A stretch of DNA of 64,000 nt from contig JACKET010000004.1 in assembly GCA_020632875.1 (NCBI GenBank), positions 1 to 64,000 on the forward strand, read 5' to 3'. Of this stretch, positions 53,211-62,800 are shown piece after piece. The notes below the pieces were generated by a model. That model ran no database searches. It was given only the letters and a program-made list of their open reading frames with translations, and was not told the origin of the DNA. Positions within the stretch are counted from its first letter, which is position 1, and each line of letters opens with the position of its first letter. Source of the DNA: Alphaproteobacteria bacterium. GTDB lineage: Bacteria > Myxococcota_A > UBA796 > GCA-2862545. Made by a program: the position numbers and the translations under genes.

Positions 53211-55225
53211 CGCGAGCGTCCGACGTTCTTGATGGTGTTCACGATGATCGCAGTCAAAACTGTCGCACCGACCGCCTCGTCCGGTTGGATATTCCTAACG
53301 ACACACCCGACCGCGATTGGCGGGCCAATCATATACGGGTCCGCGTCCGTGTACGCGTAGACCACGACGGCCGCAATCCCAGCCACTACGCCGCAGCGCG
53401 CAGCGATCTTGACCAGCCCATACTCCATCCCCTCAGAGGTTCCCGTCTGATCCGTAAGCGCGGTGGGGATGTTCCAGACGTAGGAGTTGCGCGGTTGCAT
53501 CACGACCACATCCTCAGACACCCAAGTCCCCGTGGGGGGCGCCAAGCACCGTGCGCGTCCCCAGACCAACCCCGTCGGGTCCTCTGCGTGCCCCGTGTAC
53601 CCGAACGGGACGACAACTGCTGTCGAATCGCGCACCCCATACGAGTCCCGCACGGTCAACGCGGGGGGGCTTCCCGCTCCAAGCCAGCCCACCGTCGTTC
53701 CAAGCCGATCTCGCAGCGCGAGCTCCGAGTCCGACCCATCGAACCGCGCCAGGACTTCGCCGAACCCGAACCCCGCAAGGTACGCCGCCGTCCGGTTCCC
53801 GCTCGTGTCGTAGGTCGCCCGGACCGTGCCGTTCAGGTCGTAGACGAACGACTCGCCGTACGCCTCGACCCCACCGAACTCCTGGCGCACCAGCACTCGG
53901 AGCTCTCGCGCGTCGTACACGAACTCCCAGCGCGCCCCGCCTTCCTCGAGCGCCACCAGCTGGTCCAGCACGCTGTACCCGTACGTGGTGACCGCGCCAG
54001 ACACCCGGTCCGTACGCGAGATCCGCCGCCCCTCGTCGTCGTAGGCGTAGGTGTACGTCGCATCCTGGAGCAGCCGGTCCCCGTCGTCGTACACGACCTC
54101 GCTCACCGGATCCCGGTGCGAAGCGATCCGCCGCTCGGCCTGGTCGTACTCGTAGGTCTCGTCCCCGAACTGGGCACCCGCCGGATGATCGACGCCAATC
54201 AGCCGCCCGCGCTGGTCGTGGCTGTAGACGTGGGTGCCCTCCTGGTCGGTCTGGGTCTGCGGGATCCCCCGGTCGTCGTACGTCGTCGTGATCTCGTGGA
54301 TTAAGGCTCCCAGAGCATCCACGGTCCGCATCCCGAGCGTCCGGTCCGAGGTGTCGTACGTCGTCGTCGTCACGACGCCGCCCGGGCGCTCGAGCGACGT
54401 CATCCGCCCGGCCACGTCGTAGCCCATGCTGAACTGCCCGAGCTTCGCCTCGTCGATGCCCGCCAGGCGACCGCGCGAATCGTACGTGTGCACCGCCTCC
54501 ATCGCGACATCCGCGCCGGCGATGGGCCCGACCAGCGACACAAGGCGCCCGGCCGCGTCGTTCCCGACCTCCCAGGCGACATCGGCGTGCCCAATTCCAT
54601 TCGTCCCATAGACCCGAACGTCCGTGACCCCACGCTCGTCCCAGTCCTGCTCGGTGACATGCGCCCCTTCGCGGGCGAACACCGGCCGTCCCAGCGCGTC
54701 GTACTCGAGCTCCCGGTCCACACCCGTCCCGGACATCGTCGCGAGCCGACCAGCCGCATCGAACGTCCGGGTCAGCGTCTCGCCGTTCCGGTTCGTCCGC
54801 GTCAGCTCACGCCCCGCCTCGTCGTACGTGTAGCCCACGGTGTGGCCGAGCTTGTCGGTGTAGGTGAGCATCCGGCCCAGGGTGTCGTAGGTGAACGACA
54901 TGACCTGGTTCCGCGGGTCCACGATGGAGAGCCGGTTCCCGTTCGCGTCGTAGGTGTACTGCGTGGTCCCAGGGCCATCCGGGTAGACCTTCGTCACCGA
55001 GAGAAGCTGCCCGCGCCCGTCCATCACCACGTCGAGCACATCGCTCACACCGCCGAAGTCCGGCAGCGTCACCGAGTCGATCTGCGCGTTCGCGTCGTAG
55101 GTCAGAGTCACGGACTCCCCGGTGCCGTTCTCCAGCGAGACCGGCTTCCCACGGAGATCGTAGCTCACCTTCCGGAGTAGCGTCCCATCCCGGCGGTACA
55201 CGTCGGGCTCCGGGGCGTCCGTCAT
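53207..55225 (-). CDS. Orphan RHS cassette 2: N-terminally truncated YD-repeat core with own C-terminal tail
   Basis: 672 residues. It begins in mid-core (MTDAPEPDVYRRDGTLLRKV), with GAGGGAG just before the ATG, and has no signal peptide or N-terminal domains. YD repeats run through YTYDEAGRELTRTNRNGETL, VVTTTTYDTSDRTLGMRTVD and so on, to the RHS core end FGYTGHAEDPTGLVWGR. After this the tail is unique: ~115 residues with hydrophobic stretches (VVAGIAAVVVYAYTDADPYM, AVGATVLTAIIVNTIKNVGR). In RHS systems such orphans are recombination reservoirs of toxin tips. TTGA coupling to the downstream gene suggests it was translated at least in an earlier context. Confidence 0.75.
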   Translation of the reverse strand: MTDAPEPDVYRRDGTLLRKVSYDLRGKPVSLENGTGESVTLTYDANAQIDSVTLPDFGGVSDVLDVVMDGRGQLLSVTKVYPDGPGTTQYTYDANGNRLSIVDPRNQVMSFTYDTLGRMLTYTDKLGHTVGYTYDEAGRELTRTNRNGETLTRTFDAAGRLATMSGTGVDRELEYDALGRPVFAREGAHVTEQDWDERGVTDVRVYGTNGIGHADVAWEVGNDAAGRLVSLVGPIAGADVAMEAVHTYDSRGRLAGIDEAKLGQFSMGYDVAGRMTSLERPGGVVTTTTYDTSDRTLGMRTVDALGALIHEITTTYDDRGIPQTQTDQEGTHVYSHDQRGRLIGVDHPAGAQFGDETYEYDQAERRIASHRDPVSEVVYDDGDRLLQDATYTYAYDDEGRRISRTDRVSGAVTTYGYSVLDQLVALEEGGARWEFVYDARELRVLVRQEFGGVEAYGESFVYDLNGTVRATYDTSGNRTAAYLAGFGFGEVLARFDGSDSELALRDRLGTTVGWLGAGSPPALTVRDSYGVRDSTAVVVPFGYTGHAEDPTGLVWGRARCLAPPTGTWVSEDVVVMQPRNSYVWNIPTALTDQTGTSEGMEYGLVKIAARCGVVAGIAAVVVYAYTDADPYMIGPPIAVGCVVRNIQPDEAVGATVLTAIIVNTIKNVGRSR

Positions 55226-55315
55226 CTCCCTCTGAGCGTTCCGGTGCCGGCCTCTGGCCTCGGTCGCTGCGCGGCACGCACCCCAATCCCGAGAATCAGG
55301 CTATGCAGTCGGACC

Positions 55316-55780
55316 TCAGGTAAGGTCACGAATCCGGGACTCCACGACCTCGATGCGACGAGACACGTCGACACCCGTGTCGTCCACCGAACCCGGCGGC
55401 TGGAGCACCAGTTCATCCCGGTAGCCACGAAGGACGCGAAGCGCCTCGTCAGTCTGTCCAGCGGCGCACAGGATTTCTGCCCTGACGACCATCATAGTGA
55501 AATAGTCTCCCTCCTGAATCGTGGGGACAAGCTCCAAAAACCTGTCCACCGCAGCCAAGGCCTCATCTGGCGGCCAGCCCCAAAGGGCCGGGCCGCACAT
55601 GACCATGGTGTTGAATCGAACCAGCCGCCGGAACTGGCAGAACAGATCTTCGTGAACTCCGGAACTCTCCCACTTTGCGAGCAACGAGTCACACCGCTGA
55701 AGGTATTCGTCCGGCGAAAGCACGCGCCCAAGCGCGATGATGCGTCGAAAGTCCTGTTCGAATCGTTGCGAGACGTTCAC
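55316..55780 (-). CDS. Putative immunity protein for RHS cassette 1
   Basis: 154 residues from GTG 55780 with GGAGGA six bases upstream, 15 bases after the cassette 1 stop. All helical, TPR-like (DEYLQRCDSLLAKWESSGVH, ALAAVDRFLELVPTIQEGDY, ILCAAGQTDEALRVLRGYRD). No signal peptide, cytosolic. No known family. Its place directly after a unique RHS tail is the evidence for immunity. Confidence 0.6.
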   Translation of the reverse strand: MNVSQRFEQDFRRIIALGRVLSPDEYLQRCDSLLAKWESSGVHEDLFCQFRRLVRFNTMVMCGPALWGWPPDEALAAVDRFLELVPTIQEGDYFTMMVVRAEILCAAGQTDEALRVLRGYRDELVLQPPGSVDDTGVDVSRRIEVVESRIRDLT

Positions 55781-55795
55781 GGGTGGTCCTCCACT

Positions 55796-57873
55796 TCAGT
55801 GGCATTTCTTGCCGTCATACGTCCTCGCGGGCCAAGAACCGAGTTGAAGGCACAACGTCAGGCATTGGCCACACTGCGTCATGTTGGGGCCTGACATCCC
55901 CTTCGCGGCACACGACTCGTAAGCTCTATAGCACTCGTTCGGCTTGGCCTCACAAAGCCCGATGACCCACTCGCCGACGCCGGGAGATGCCAGGCTCACC
56001 ACATCCGCCGCCAACGAAAACCGGCAGGCGTAGACATAGTCGAGCCACAAGGCGAGCGAGCCGGCTCCCGTACCGCCGAGAGCAAAGGCTTTGACCACTC
56101 CGGGCGTAATCAGAGACGAGATACCCTGCTGTTCAGCGATGACACACCGGCCAGTCGTGTCGACGTGGTTCAGTGGGGCTCCTGCCGACTGAGAGTACCG
56201 AGGGTCGACGGCTGAGGGCTCCTCGGACAACCAGGCTCCCTCAGACAAGGCAAGGACTCGAGTCCGCCCCCACACCAACCCCGTCGGGTCCTCGGCATGG
56301 CCCGTGTACCCGAACGGAACCACGCCTACCGGCACATCCCGCACACCGTACGCATCCCGCACCGTGAACACCGGCCCGCCCGAACCGACCCAGCCCACCG
56401 TGCTCCCCAGACGGTCGCGCAGCGCGAGCTCCGACACGGACGCATCGAACCGTGCCAGCACCTCGCCGAACCCGAAGCCCGCGAGGTACGCCGCCGCCCG
56501 GTTCCCGCTCGTGTCGTAGGTCGCCCGCACCGTGCCGTTCAGGTCGTACACGAAGCTCTCGCCGTACGCCTCGACCCCACCGACCTCCTCGCGCACCAGC
56601 ACCCGGAGCTCCCGTGCGTCGTACACGAACTCCCAGCGCGCCCCGCCTTCCTCGAGCGCCACCAGCTGGTCCAGCACGCTGTACCCGTACGTGGTGACCG
56701 CGCCAGACACCCGGTCCGTACGCGAGATCCGACGTCCCTCGTCGTCGTAGGCGTACGTGTACGTCGCATCCTGGAGCAACCGGTCGCCGTCGTCGTAGAC
56801 GACCTCGCTCACCGGATCCCGGTGCGAAGCGATCCGCCGCTCGGCCTGGTCGTACTCGTAGGTCTCGTCCCCGAACTGGGCACCCGCCGGATGATCGACG
56901 CCAATCAGCCGCCCGCGCTGGTCGTGGCTGTAGACGTGCGTCCCCTCGTGGTCGGTCTGGGTCTGCGGAATCCCGCGGTCGTCGTACATCGTCATGATCT
57001 CGTGGATCACCGCGCCGAGCGCATCCACAGTCCGCATCCCGAGCGTCCGGTCCGAGGTGTCGTACGTGGTCGTCGTGACGATGCCGCCTGGGCGCTCCAG
57101 CGACGTCATCCGCCCGGCCACGTCGTAGCCCATGCTGAACAGCCCGAGCTTCGCCTCGTCGATGCCAGCGAGCCGACCCCGCGAATCGTACGTGTGCACC
57201 GCCTCCATCGCGACATCCGCGCCCGCGATGGGCCCGACAAGCGACACGAGACGTCCGGCCGCGTCGTTCCCGACCTCCCAGGCAACATCGGCGTGCCCGA
57301 TGCCGTTGGTCCCGTACACGCGAACGTCGGTCACCCCACGCTCGTCCCAGTCCTGCTCGGTGATGTGCGCGCCTTCGCGCGCGAACACGAGCCGACCCAG
57401 CGCGTCGTACTCGAGCTCCCGGTCCACACCCATCCCGGACATCGTCGCCAGACGCCCGGCCGCGTCGTACGTCCGGGTCACCTCTCGCCATTCCGGTTCG
57501 TCCGCGTCAGCTCCCGCCCGGCCTCGTCGTACATGTAGCCCACGGTGTGGCCGAGCTTGTCCGTGTACGTGAGCATCCGGCCCAGGGTGTCGTAGGTGAA
57601 CGACATCACCTGGTTCCGCGGGTCCACGATGGAGAGGCGGTTGCCGTTGGCGTCGTAGGAATACTGCGTGGTGCCGGGCCCGTCCGGGTACACCTTCGTC
57701 ACCGAGAGCAGCTGTCCGCGACCGTCCATGACCACGTCCAGCACGTCGCTCACCCCGCCGAAGTCCGGCAGCGTCACCGAGTCGATCTGGGCGTTCGCGT
57801 CGTAGGTCAGGGTCACCGCTTCACCGGTCCCGTTCTCCAAGGAGGCGGGCTTTCCTTGTGGATCGTAGCTCAC
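55796..57873 (-). pseudogene. Orphan RHS cassette 1: truncated YD-repeat core, frameshifted, Cys-rich tail
   Basis: Begins KVSYDPQGKPASLENGTGEA, almost the same core position at which cassette 2 begins. At about 57480 one base is missing compared with both other copies (GGCGAGAGGTGACCCGG instead of GGCGAGACGCTGACCCGG), giving a TGA stop; the frame resumes as MTRTYDAAGRLATMSGMGVD. The core ends FGYTGHAEDPTGLVWGRTRV. The tail of ~130 residues is unique, with a hydrophobic middle and nine Cys, including CGQCLTLC near the end (TYDGKKCH). Not translatable in one piece as it stands; may serve as a silent donor cassette. Confidence 0.7.
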
Positions 57874-58389
57874 CTTGGTGGTGAGGATCTGGTTGGAGGA
57901 CGGCCAGGTTCACGGGATGCGGACATCCGGCTCTGCCGGGTTGTGGGCGGGGGCTGGGGTCCCTGGCGGAGTAGCAGGAGGTCGGGGTGGGCGGCTCCAG
58001 CGAGGCCCGGACGCCGCCTCGGGTTGTTGAAGCGCCGTGTGGGCGGGGGCTTCCGCGATGGGTGTCGCAATGAACGGGGACGGACGTCCGGTTCGGGACG
58101 GGATCCCTTCGGGCGCAGAGCGCGAAGACGGCGAAGAGTTCGAAGACCGCGAAGAATCAAGTCGCGAAGGCCAGAGACAAGGCTGCGCCAGCGCGGGAGA
58201 GTGAGTGCAGGTCATACCCTCTGACGGGACTTCTGAACATGCTTGTCAGCTGTCCAGAGAAACTCTGGGGCACCCCACAGCGCCAGCGCCTCACTGCCGT
58301 CTCGGACCTTGCGTCCCGCCATGGTGACCTCCAGCCATGAAGATCACCGGGCCACGTGCCGACAGCCTCCGTGTCTCGCTGATGAGTCA
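57874..58389. other. Gap between RHS cassette 1 and RHS remnant; contains 9-periodic repeat
   Basis: No supported gene. Holds GCGAAGACGGCGAAGAG and GACCGCGAAGAATC (58120-58160), a periodic run akin to those in the dispersed repeats. A 36-codon minus-strand frame starting MAGRKVRDGSEALALWG at about 58323, with GGAGGT upstream, faintly recalls IS66 accessory proteins but is too short to call. Confidence 0.4.
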
Positions 58390-58515
58390 CGTCGCTGGAA
58401 TCCCTCGGGCATCGTAGGTCGTGCTGATTTCGTGGAGGAGGTCGCCGCGTCCGTCCACGGTGGTCGTGGCGGTGGTCCGGTCCGAGTCGTCGTAGCTCGT
58501 GGTGGTCACGCCCCA
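58390..58515 (-). pseudogene. Short RHS core remnant
   Basis: Encodes WGVTTTSYDDSDRTTATTTV DGRGDLLHEISTTYDARGIP (two runs), collinear with GGIVTTTTYDSSDRTTAMVT and ILHAITTTYDDRGIPETQ of the large RHS gene. Only about 42 codons remain. It lies between the first putative immunity gene and cassette 1, the remains of a third orphan cassette. Confidence 0.65.
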
Positions 58516-58568
58516 ATATCGACCTCCCGAAGTGCGGGACGAGCCTCTGGGCCCGCTGTCACTCGGAG

Positions 58569-59870
58569 TCAAGAGGAGACGCGCAAGTACACGATGTCCT
58601 CGACCTCGCGTGGACCCTTTCCCTCGAAACGAACCCGATATCCCTCTTCGTCCACGGAGAGGCGACCGAAACGAACGCAGAGTCGAGGTCCCTCTGAGTC
58701 ATCGGCTCTCGTGGTCACGACACACAGCTGGCTCGCGTCCTTCAGCTCCGGCCCCTCCCCTTCTCCGTAGAACTCTAGTTCGCACCCCGCACCTTCGGTG
58801 GTGGGGACGACTCGTGCCACCGCGACCACCGAGCACACCCCCTCCCCCGATGGTCTGTTCGTCCGCCACCAGGACGACGGCGACCCCAGCACTTGCGGGT
58901 CGAAGCTCTCACGGATCCATCTTCGCGGGCGGTCCGACGTGGCCAACACATCGGGGAACACACACTGCGAACCCATCTCGAGATAGGGAGGGGTCTCCGC
59001 AAGGATCCGTTCGTCAGCCCACACCGCGAATACGGGATGTATTCGATACCCGGGGGCCTCAATACACCAACATGGGGCGTCCTCGTAGGGGAGATCGCTC
59101 GCTCGCAGCAGCCGAAGGCGTCCCGTCGGGACGAAATCTTGGGACTGCTCTGAAACCGAAGCCAGGACAATGAGCCTGTCGACGTCATCGGACCCAGATA
59201 GTCGAGTGCCCCCTGGCCACCGAATCACCGCGTCGGTCGGATTGAGCGAGGTCCGACCGGGTTGATTTGGAGCCGATGCGATGGCGTCGCCTGGTAGCAG
59301 GCTCCGCAAGTACCCTTGCGACGCCGAAGCGAGCCATAGCTGGTCGGCAGAGAGCGCCATTGCGGTGATCACATCCGCCCCAGCCCCCGTTTCGTCCAAC
59401 CACTGGCGGAGCTCGGCACCGGGGGCGAATGCGCTTCCCCACTTGCCGCCGACCTTGTTCCCGGCGAGCAAGTGTGTCGTCAGAGCGACGCCGCTCAGGA
59501 AGAGCGTCATCCAACCTTGTAGCTGGCGAGCAACGATGCTCCTCTGTTCATCTTCGCCAGGAACACGAGGTCCGGCCCAAACCAGGACGCGCGAAGGCCT
59601 ACCGGTCGCGTGAATCGCAACATGGTGTCTTCCCACGCCATTTGCGCGCCCATGCCCCTCGATGACCTGCTTCAGCCGCAGCTGATCTGCCAGATCCACA
59701 TCTTCTGGGACGCTAATAGTGATGAGTTCCTCATCCTCGTCGGTCCATTGGACATCTGACCAGCCTCGGAGCCGAAGCTCACGCCACACCAAATCGATGA
59801 TCTCTCGAGACTCCTTCGGTGAGACGCCGAGAATCAGGTACGAATAGGGCTCCTGGCCGAGCTTTCTCAT
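58569..59870 (-). CDS. Putative immunity/partner protein of the large RHS gene
   Basis: 433 residues from ATG 59870, overlapping the large RHS stop by four bases (ATGA). No signal peptide. One moderately hydrophobic segment (LQGWMTLFLSGVALTTHLLA, about 120-139). The rest is mixed alpha/beta with many Trp and acidic residues (DLVWRELRLRGWSDVQWTDE, IAETPPYLEMG-like, VEDIVYLRVSS at the end). No family recognised. It is large for an immunity protein (usually 80-250 residues), so an accessory or processing role is possible. Confidence 0.6.
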   Translation of the reverse strand: MRKLGQEPYSYLILGVSPKESREIIDLVWRELRLRGWSDVQWTDEDEELITISVPEDVDLADQLRLKQVIEGHGRANGVGRHHVAIHATGRPSRVLVWAGPRVPGEDEQRSIVARQLQGWMTLFLSGVALTTHLLAGNKVGGKWGSAFAPGAELRQWLDETGAGADVITAMALSADQLWLASASQGYLRSLLPGDAIASAPNQPGRTSLNPTDAVIRWPGGTRLSGSDDVDRLIVLASVSEQSQDFVPTGRLRLLRASDLPYEDAPCWCIEAPGYRIHPVFAVWADERILAETPPYLEMGSQCVFPDVLATSDRPRRWIRESFDPQVLGSPSSWWRTNRPSGEGVCSVVAVARVVPTTEGAGCELEFYGEGEGPELKDASQLCVVTTRADDSEGPRLCVRFGRLSVDEEGYRVRFEGKGPREVEDIVYLRVSS

Positions 59871-62800
59871 GCGATGGGCACGATAACAAAGGCGCTGACC
59901 AGGCGAAGCTCGAACGCGAGTCCGGCAGCGAGGTTGGTTGCAGTCAGTTCTCCGGCCGCGAATGTCGGAGCCATAATGAAGATCCTCGCTGGACCAATGC
60001 TCACCTCAATGAGGACCGGCCCCCCAGTCGGGTCTGTCGCCCTAGAGGGGAAGTTCCCCGCATATCGGTACCGAAGCTGGTCCATGTGGCCATCTTCGGT
60101 GGTCCAACCACTGGTTGACGGGTCGTATGCGCGCAGACGCCCCCACACCAACCCCGTCGGATCCTCAGCATGTCCGGTGTATCCGAACGGAACGACAACT
60201 CCGGTAGCGCCCCTGACCCCGTACGCATCGCGCACCACGAACTCCGGAACCCCAGCGGAATCGACCCAGCCCACCGTCGACCCGAGCCGATCCCGAAGCG
60301 CCAGCTCCGGCACCCCTGACCCGTCGATGCGCGCCAGCACCTCGCCGAACCCGAACCCCGCCAGGTACGCCGCCGTCCGACTGCCCGACGTGTCGTACGT
60401 CGCTCTGACGGTCCCGTTGAGGTCGTACACGAACGACTCCCCGTACACCTCGACCCCGCCGACCTCCTCGCGCACCAGCACCCGGAGCTCCCGCGCGTCG
60501 TACACGAACTCCCAGCGCTCGTTGCCTTCCTCCAGCGACACCAGCTGGTCCAGCACGCTGTATGCGTACGTCGTCACCGCACCCGTGACGCGATGTGTCC
60601 GTGACGTCCGCCGCCCCTCGTCGTCGTACCCATACGTGTACGTCGCGTCCTGCAGCAGCCGGTCCCCGTCGTCGTAGAGCACTTCGCTCACCGGGTCCCG
60701 GTGCGAGGCAATCCGACGCTCCGCCTGGTCGTATTCGTAGGTCTCGTCCCCGAACTGTGCCCCGGCCGGATGGTCCACGCCCGTGAGGCGCCCCCGCTGG
60801 TCGTGCTCGTAGACGTGGGTGCCCTCGGGGTCGGTCTGCGTCTCGGGAATGCCCCGGTCGTCGTAGGTCGTGGTGATGGCGTGCAGGATGCTGCCGACGG
60901 CATCCTCGGTGACCATCGCCGTGGTCCGGTCGCTGGAGTCGTAGGTCGTCGTCGTGACGATGCCCCCCGGCCGCTCGAGCGTCGTCATCCGTCCGGCGAC
61001 GTCGTAGCCCATCCCGAACGCGCCCAGGCTCGCCTCGCTCACCCCGGACAGCCGACCCCGTGAATCGTACGTGTGGGTCGCCTCCATCGCGACATCGCTG
61101 CCCGCAATCGGCCCCACCAGGCTCACCAGGCGGCCGGCCGCGTCGTTGCCGACCTCCCACGCCACATCGGCGTGCCCTGCGCTGTTCGTCCCGTACACCC
61201 GAACGTCGGTCGCCCCGCGCTCGTCCCAGTCCCGCTCGGTGATGTGCGCCCCTTCCCGCGCGAACACCAGCCGCCCCAGTGCGTCGTACTCGAGCTCCCG
61301 GTCCACACCCGTCCCGGACATCGTCGCCAGACGCCCAGCCGGGTCGTACGTCCGCGTCAGCGTCTCGCCGTTCCGGTTCGTCCGCGTGAGCTCCCGCCCG
61401 ACCTCGTCGTACGTGTAGCCCACGGTCCGACCGAGCTTGTCCGTGTACGTGAGCATCCGGCCGAGGGTGTCGTAGGTGAACGACATCACCTGGTTCCGCG
61501 GGTCCACGATGGAGAGCCGGTTCCCGTTCGCGTCGTAGGTGTACTGCGTGGTCCCAGGGCCATCCGGGTACACCTTCGTCACCGAGAGAAGCTGCCCGCG
61601 CCCGTCCATCACCACGTCGAGCACATCCGAGACCCCGCCGAAGTCCGGCAGCGTCACCGAGTCGATCTGCGCGTTGGCGTCATAGGTCAGGGTCACGGAC
61701 TCCCCGGTGCCGTTCTCCAGCGAGACCGGCTTCCCACGGAGATCGTAGCTCACCTTCCGGAGCAGCGTCCCATCGCCGCGGTACACCTCGGCCGGCAGGT
61801 TGTCCGGGCCGAACACCGTGGTCTGCACGATCTGCCCGCCCTCGCGGCTCTCCGCGACCTGCCCGAACGGCCCGTAGTCCGCCTCCCGAACGACCCCTGC
61901 CGGATCGGTGTGCACGGTCACCCGGCCCTGCGCGTCGTAGTCCCAGCTCTCGGTCGCCCCGCTCGGGAGCGTGTGCTGCGACACCCGGAACTGCGCGTCG
62001 TACCCGTACGCATCCACGTACGCCTGTGCGACCCCATAGGGATCGACGAACTCCCGGACCTGCGCCGCGAGCATCCCGTTCGCATCGAACGTCCGCACGG
62101 TCTTCAGCCCCGGGTCCGGACCGACCGTGACCTGCGCGAAGCCCACGAGGTCCGTCGACTCCTCCATGAACACGCCACCGTCCCCGGTCATGCTCTCGAC
62201 GCGACCGTCCGGGCCGTACACGACCTCCGCAATCGGCGGATGCCCGGCGAGCCGGTACTCCACGAGCCGGTGGGACCCGTCGTAGTCGAGCTCCATCGAC
62301 TGGCCTTCGCCGTCGACGAACTCCACGAGGTCCCCGCTGGCGTCGTAGACGTAGTCCATGCCCGACCCGTCCGGGAGCTCGATCCGCTCGATGCGGTCGA
62401 GTGAATCGCGTACGAACACCACCGGCGCGCCCACGTCCGGGTAGATGCCGTCGTCGGTGAACAGGGTACGGTTGCCGAGGAAGTCGACCATCTCGACGAG
62501 CCCGTCGGCCTTGTCGAGCAGGTACCGCGTGCCGTTCGGGTCGGTGAGCCAGAACCGCTGCGGGTCGTAGAGCTGGTTGAACGACAGGCTCGAGTACAGG
62601 TTGCCGTCCCCGAGTGCGGTCAGCGTGGCGTCGCCGGGCGCGGCCTCGAGAGTCGAGAACGTGCCGGGACGCGCGGTGTAGCCCGGCCCAGAGACGAGCG
62701 GGAAGATGGTGCTCGTCTGCTGGGGCTGGAAGTCGAAGGCGTCGATGCGCCCGCCCGGCCACTTCACGACCACGAGGTGCGGCCGGTCGGACTGGAAGCA

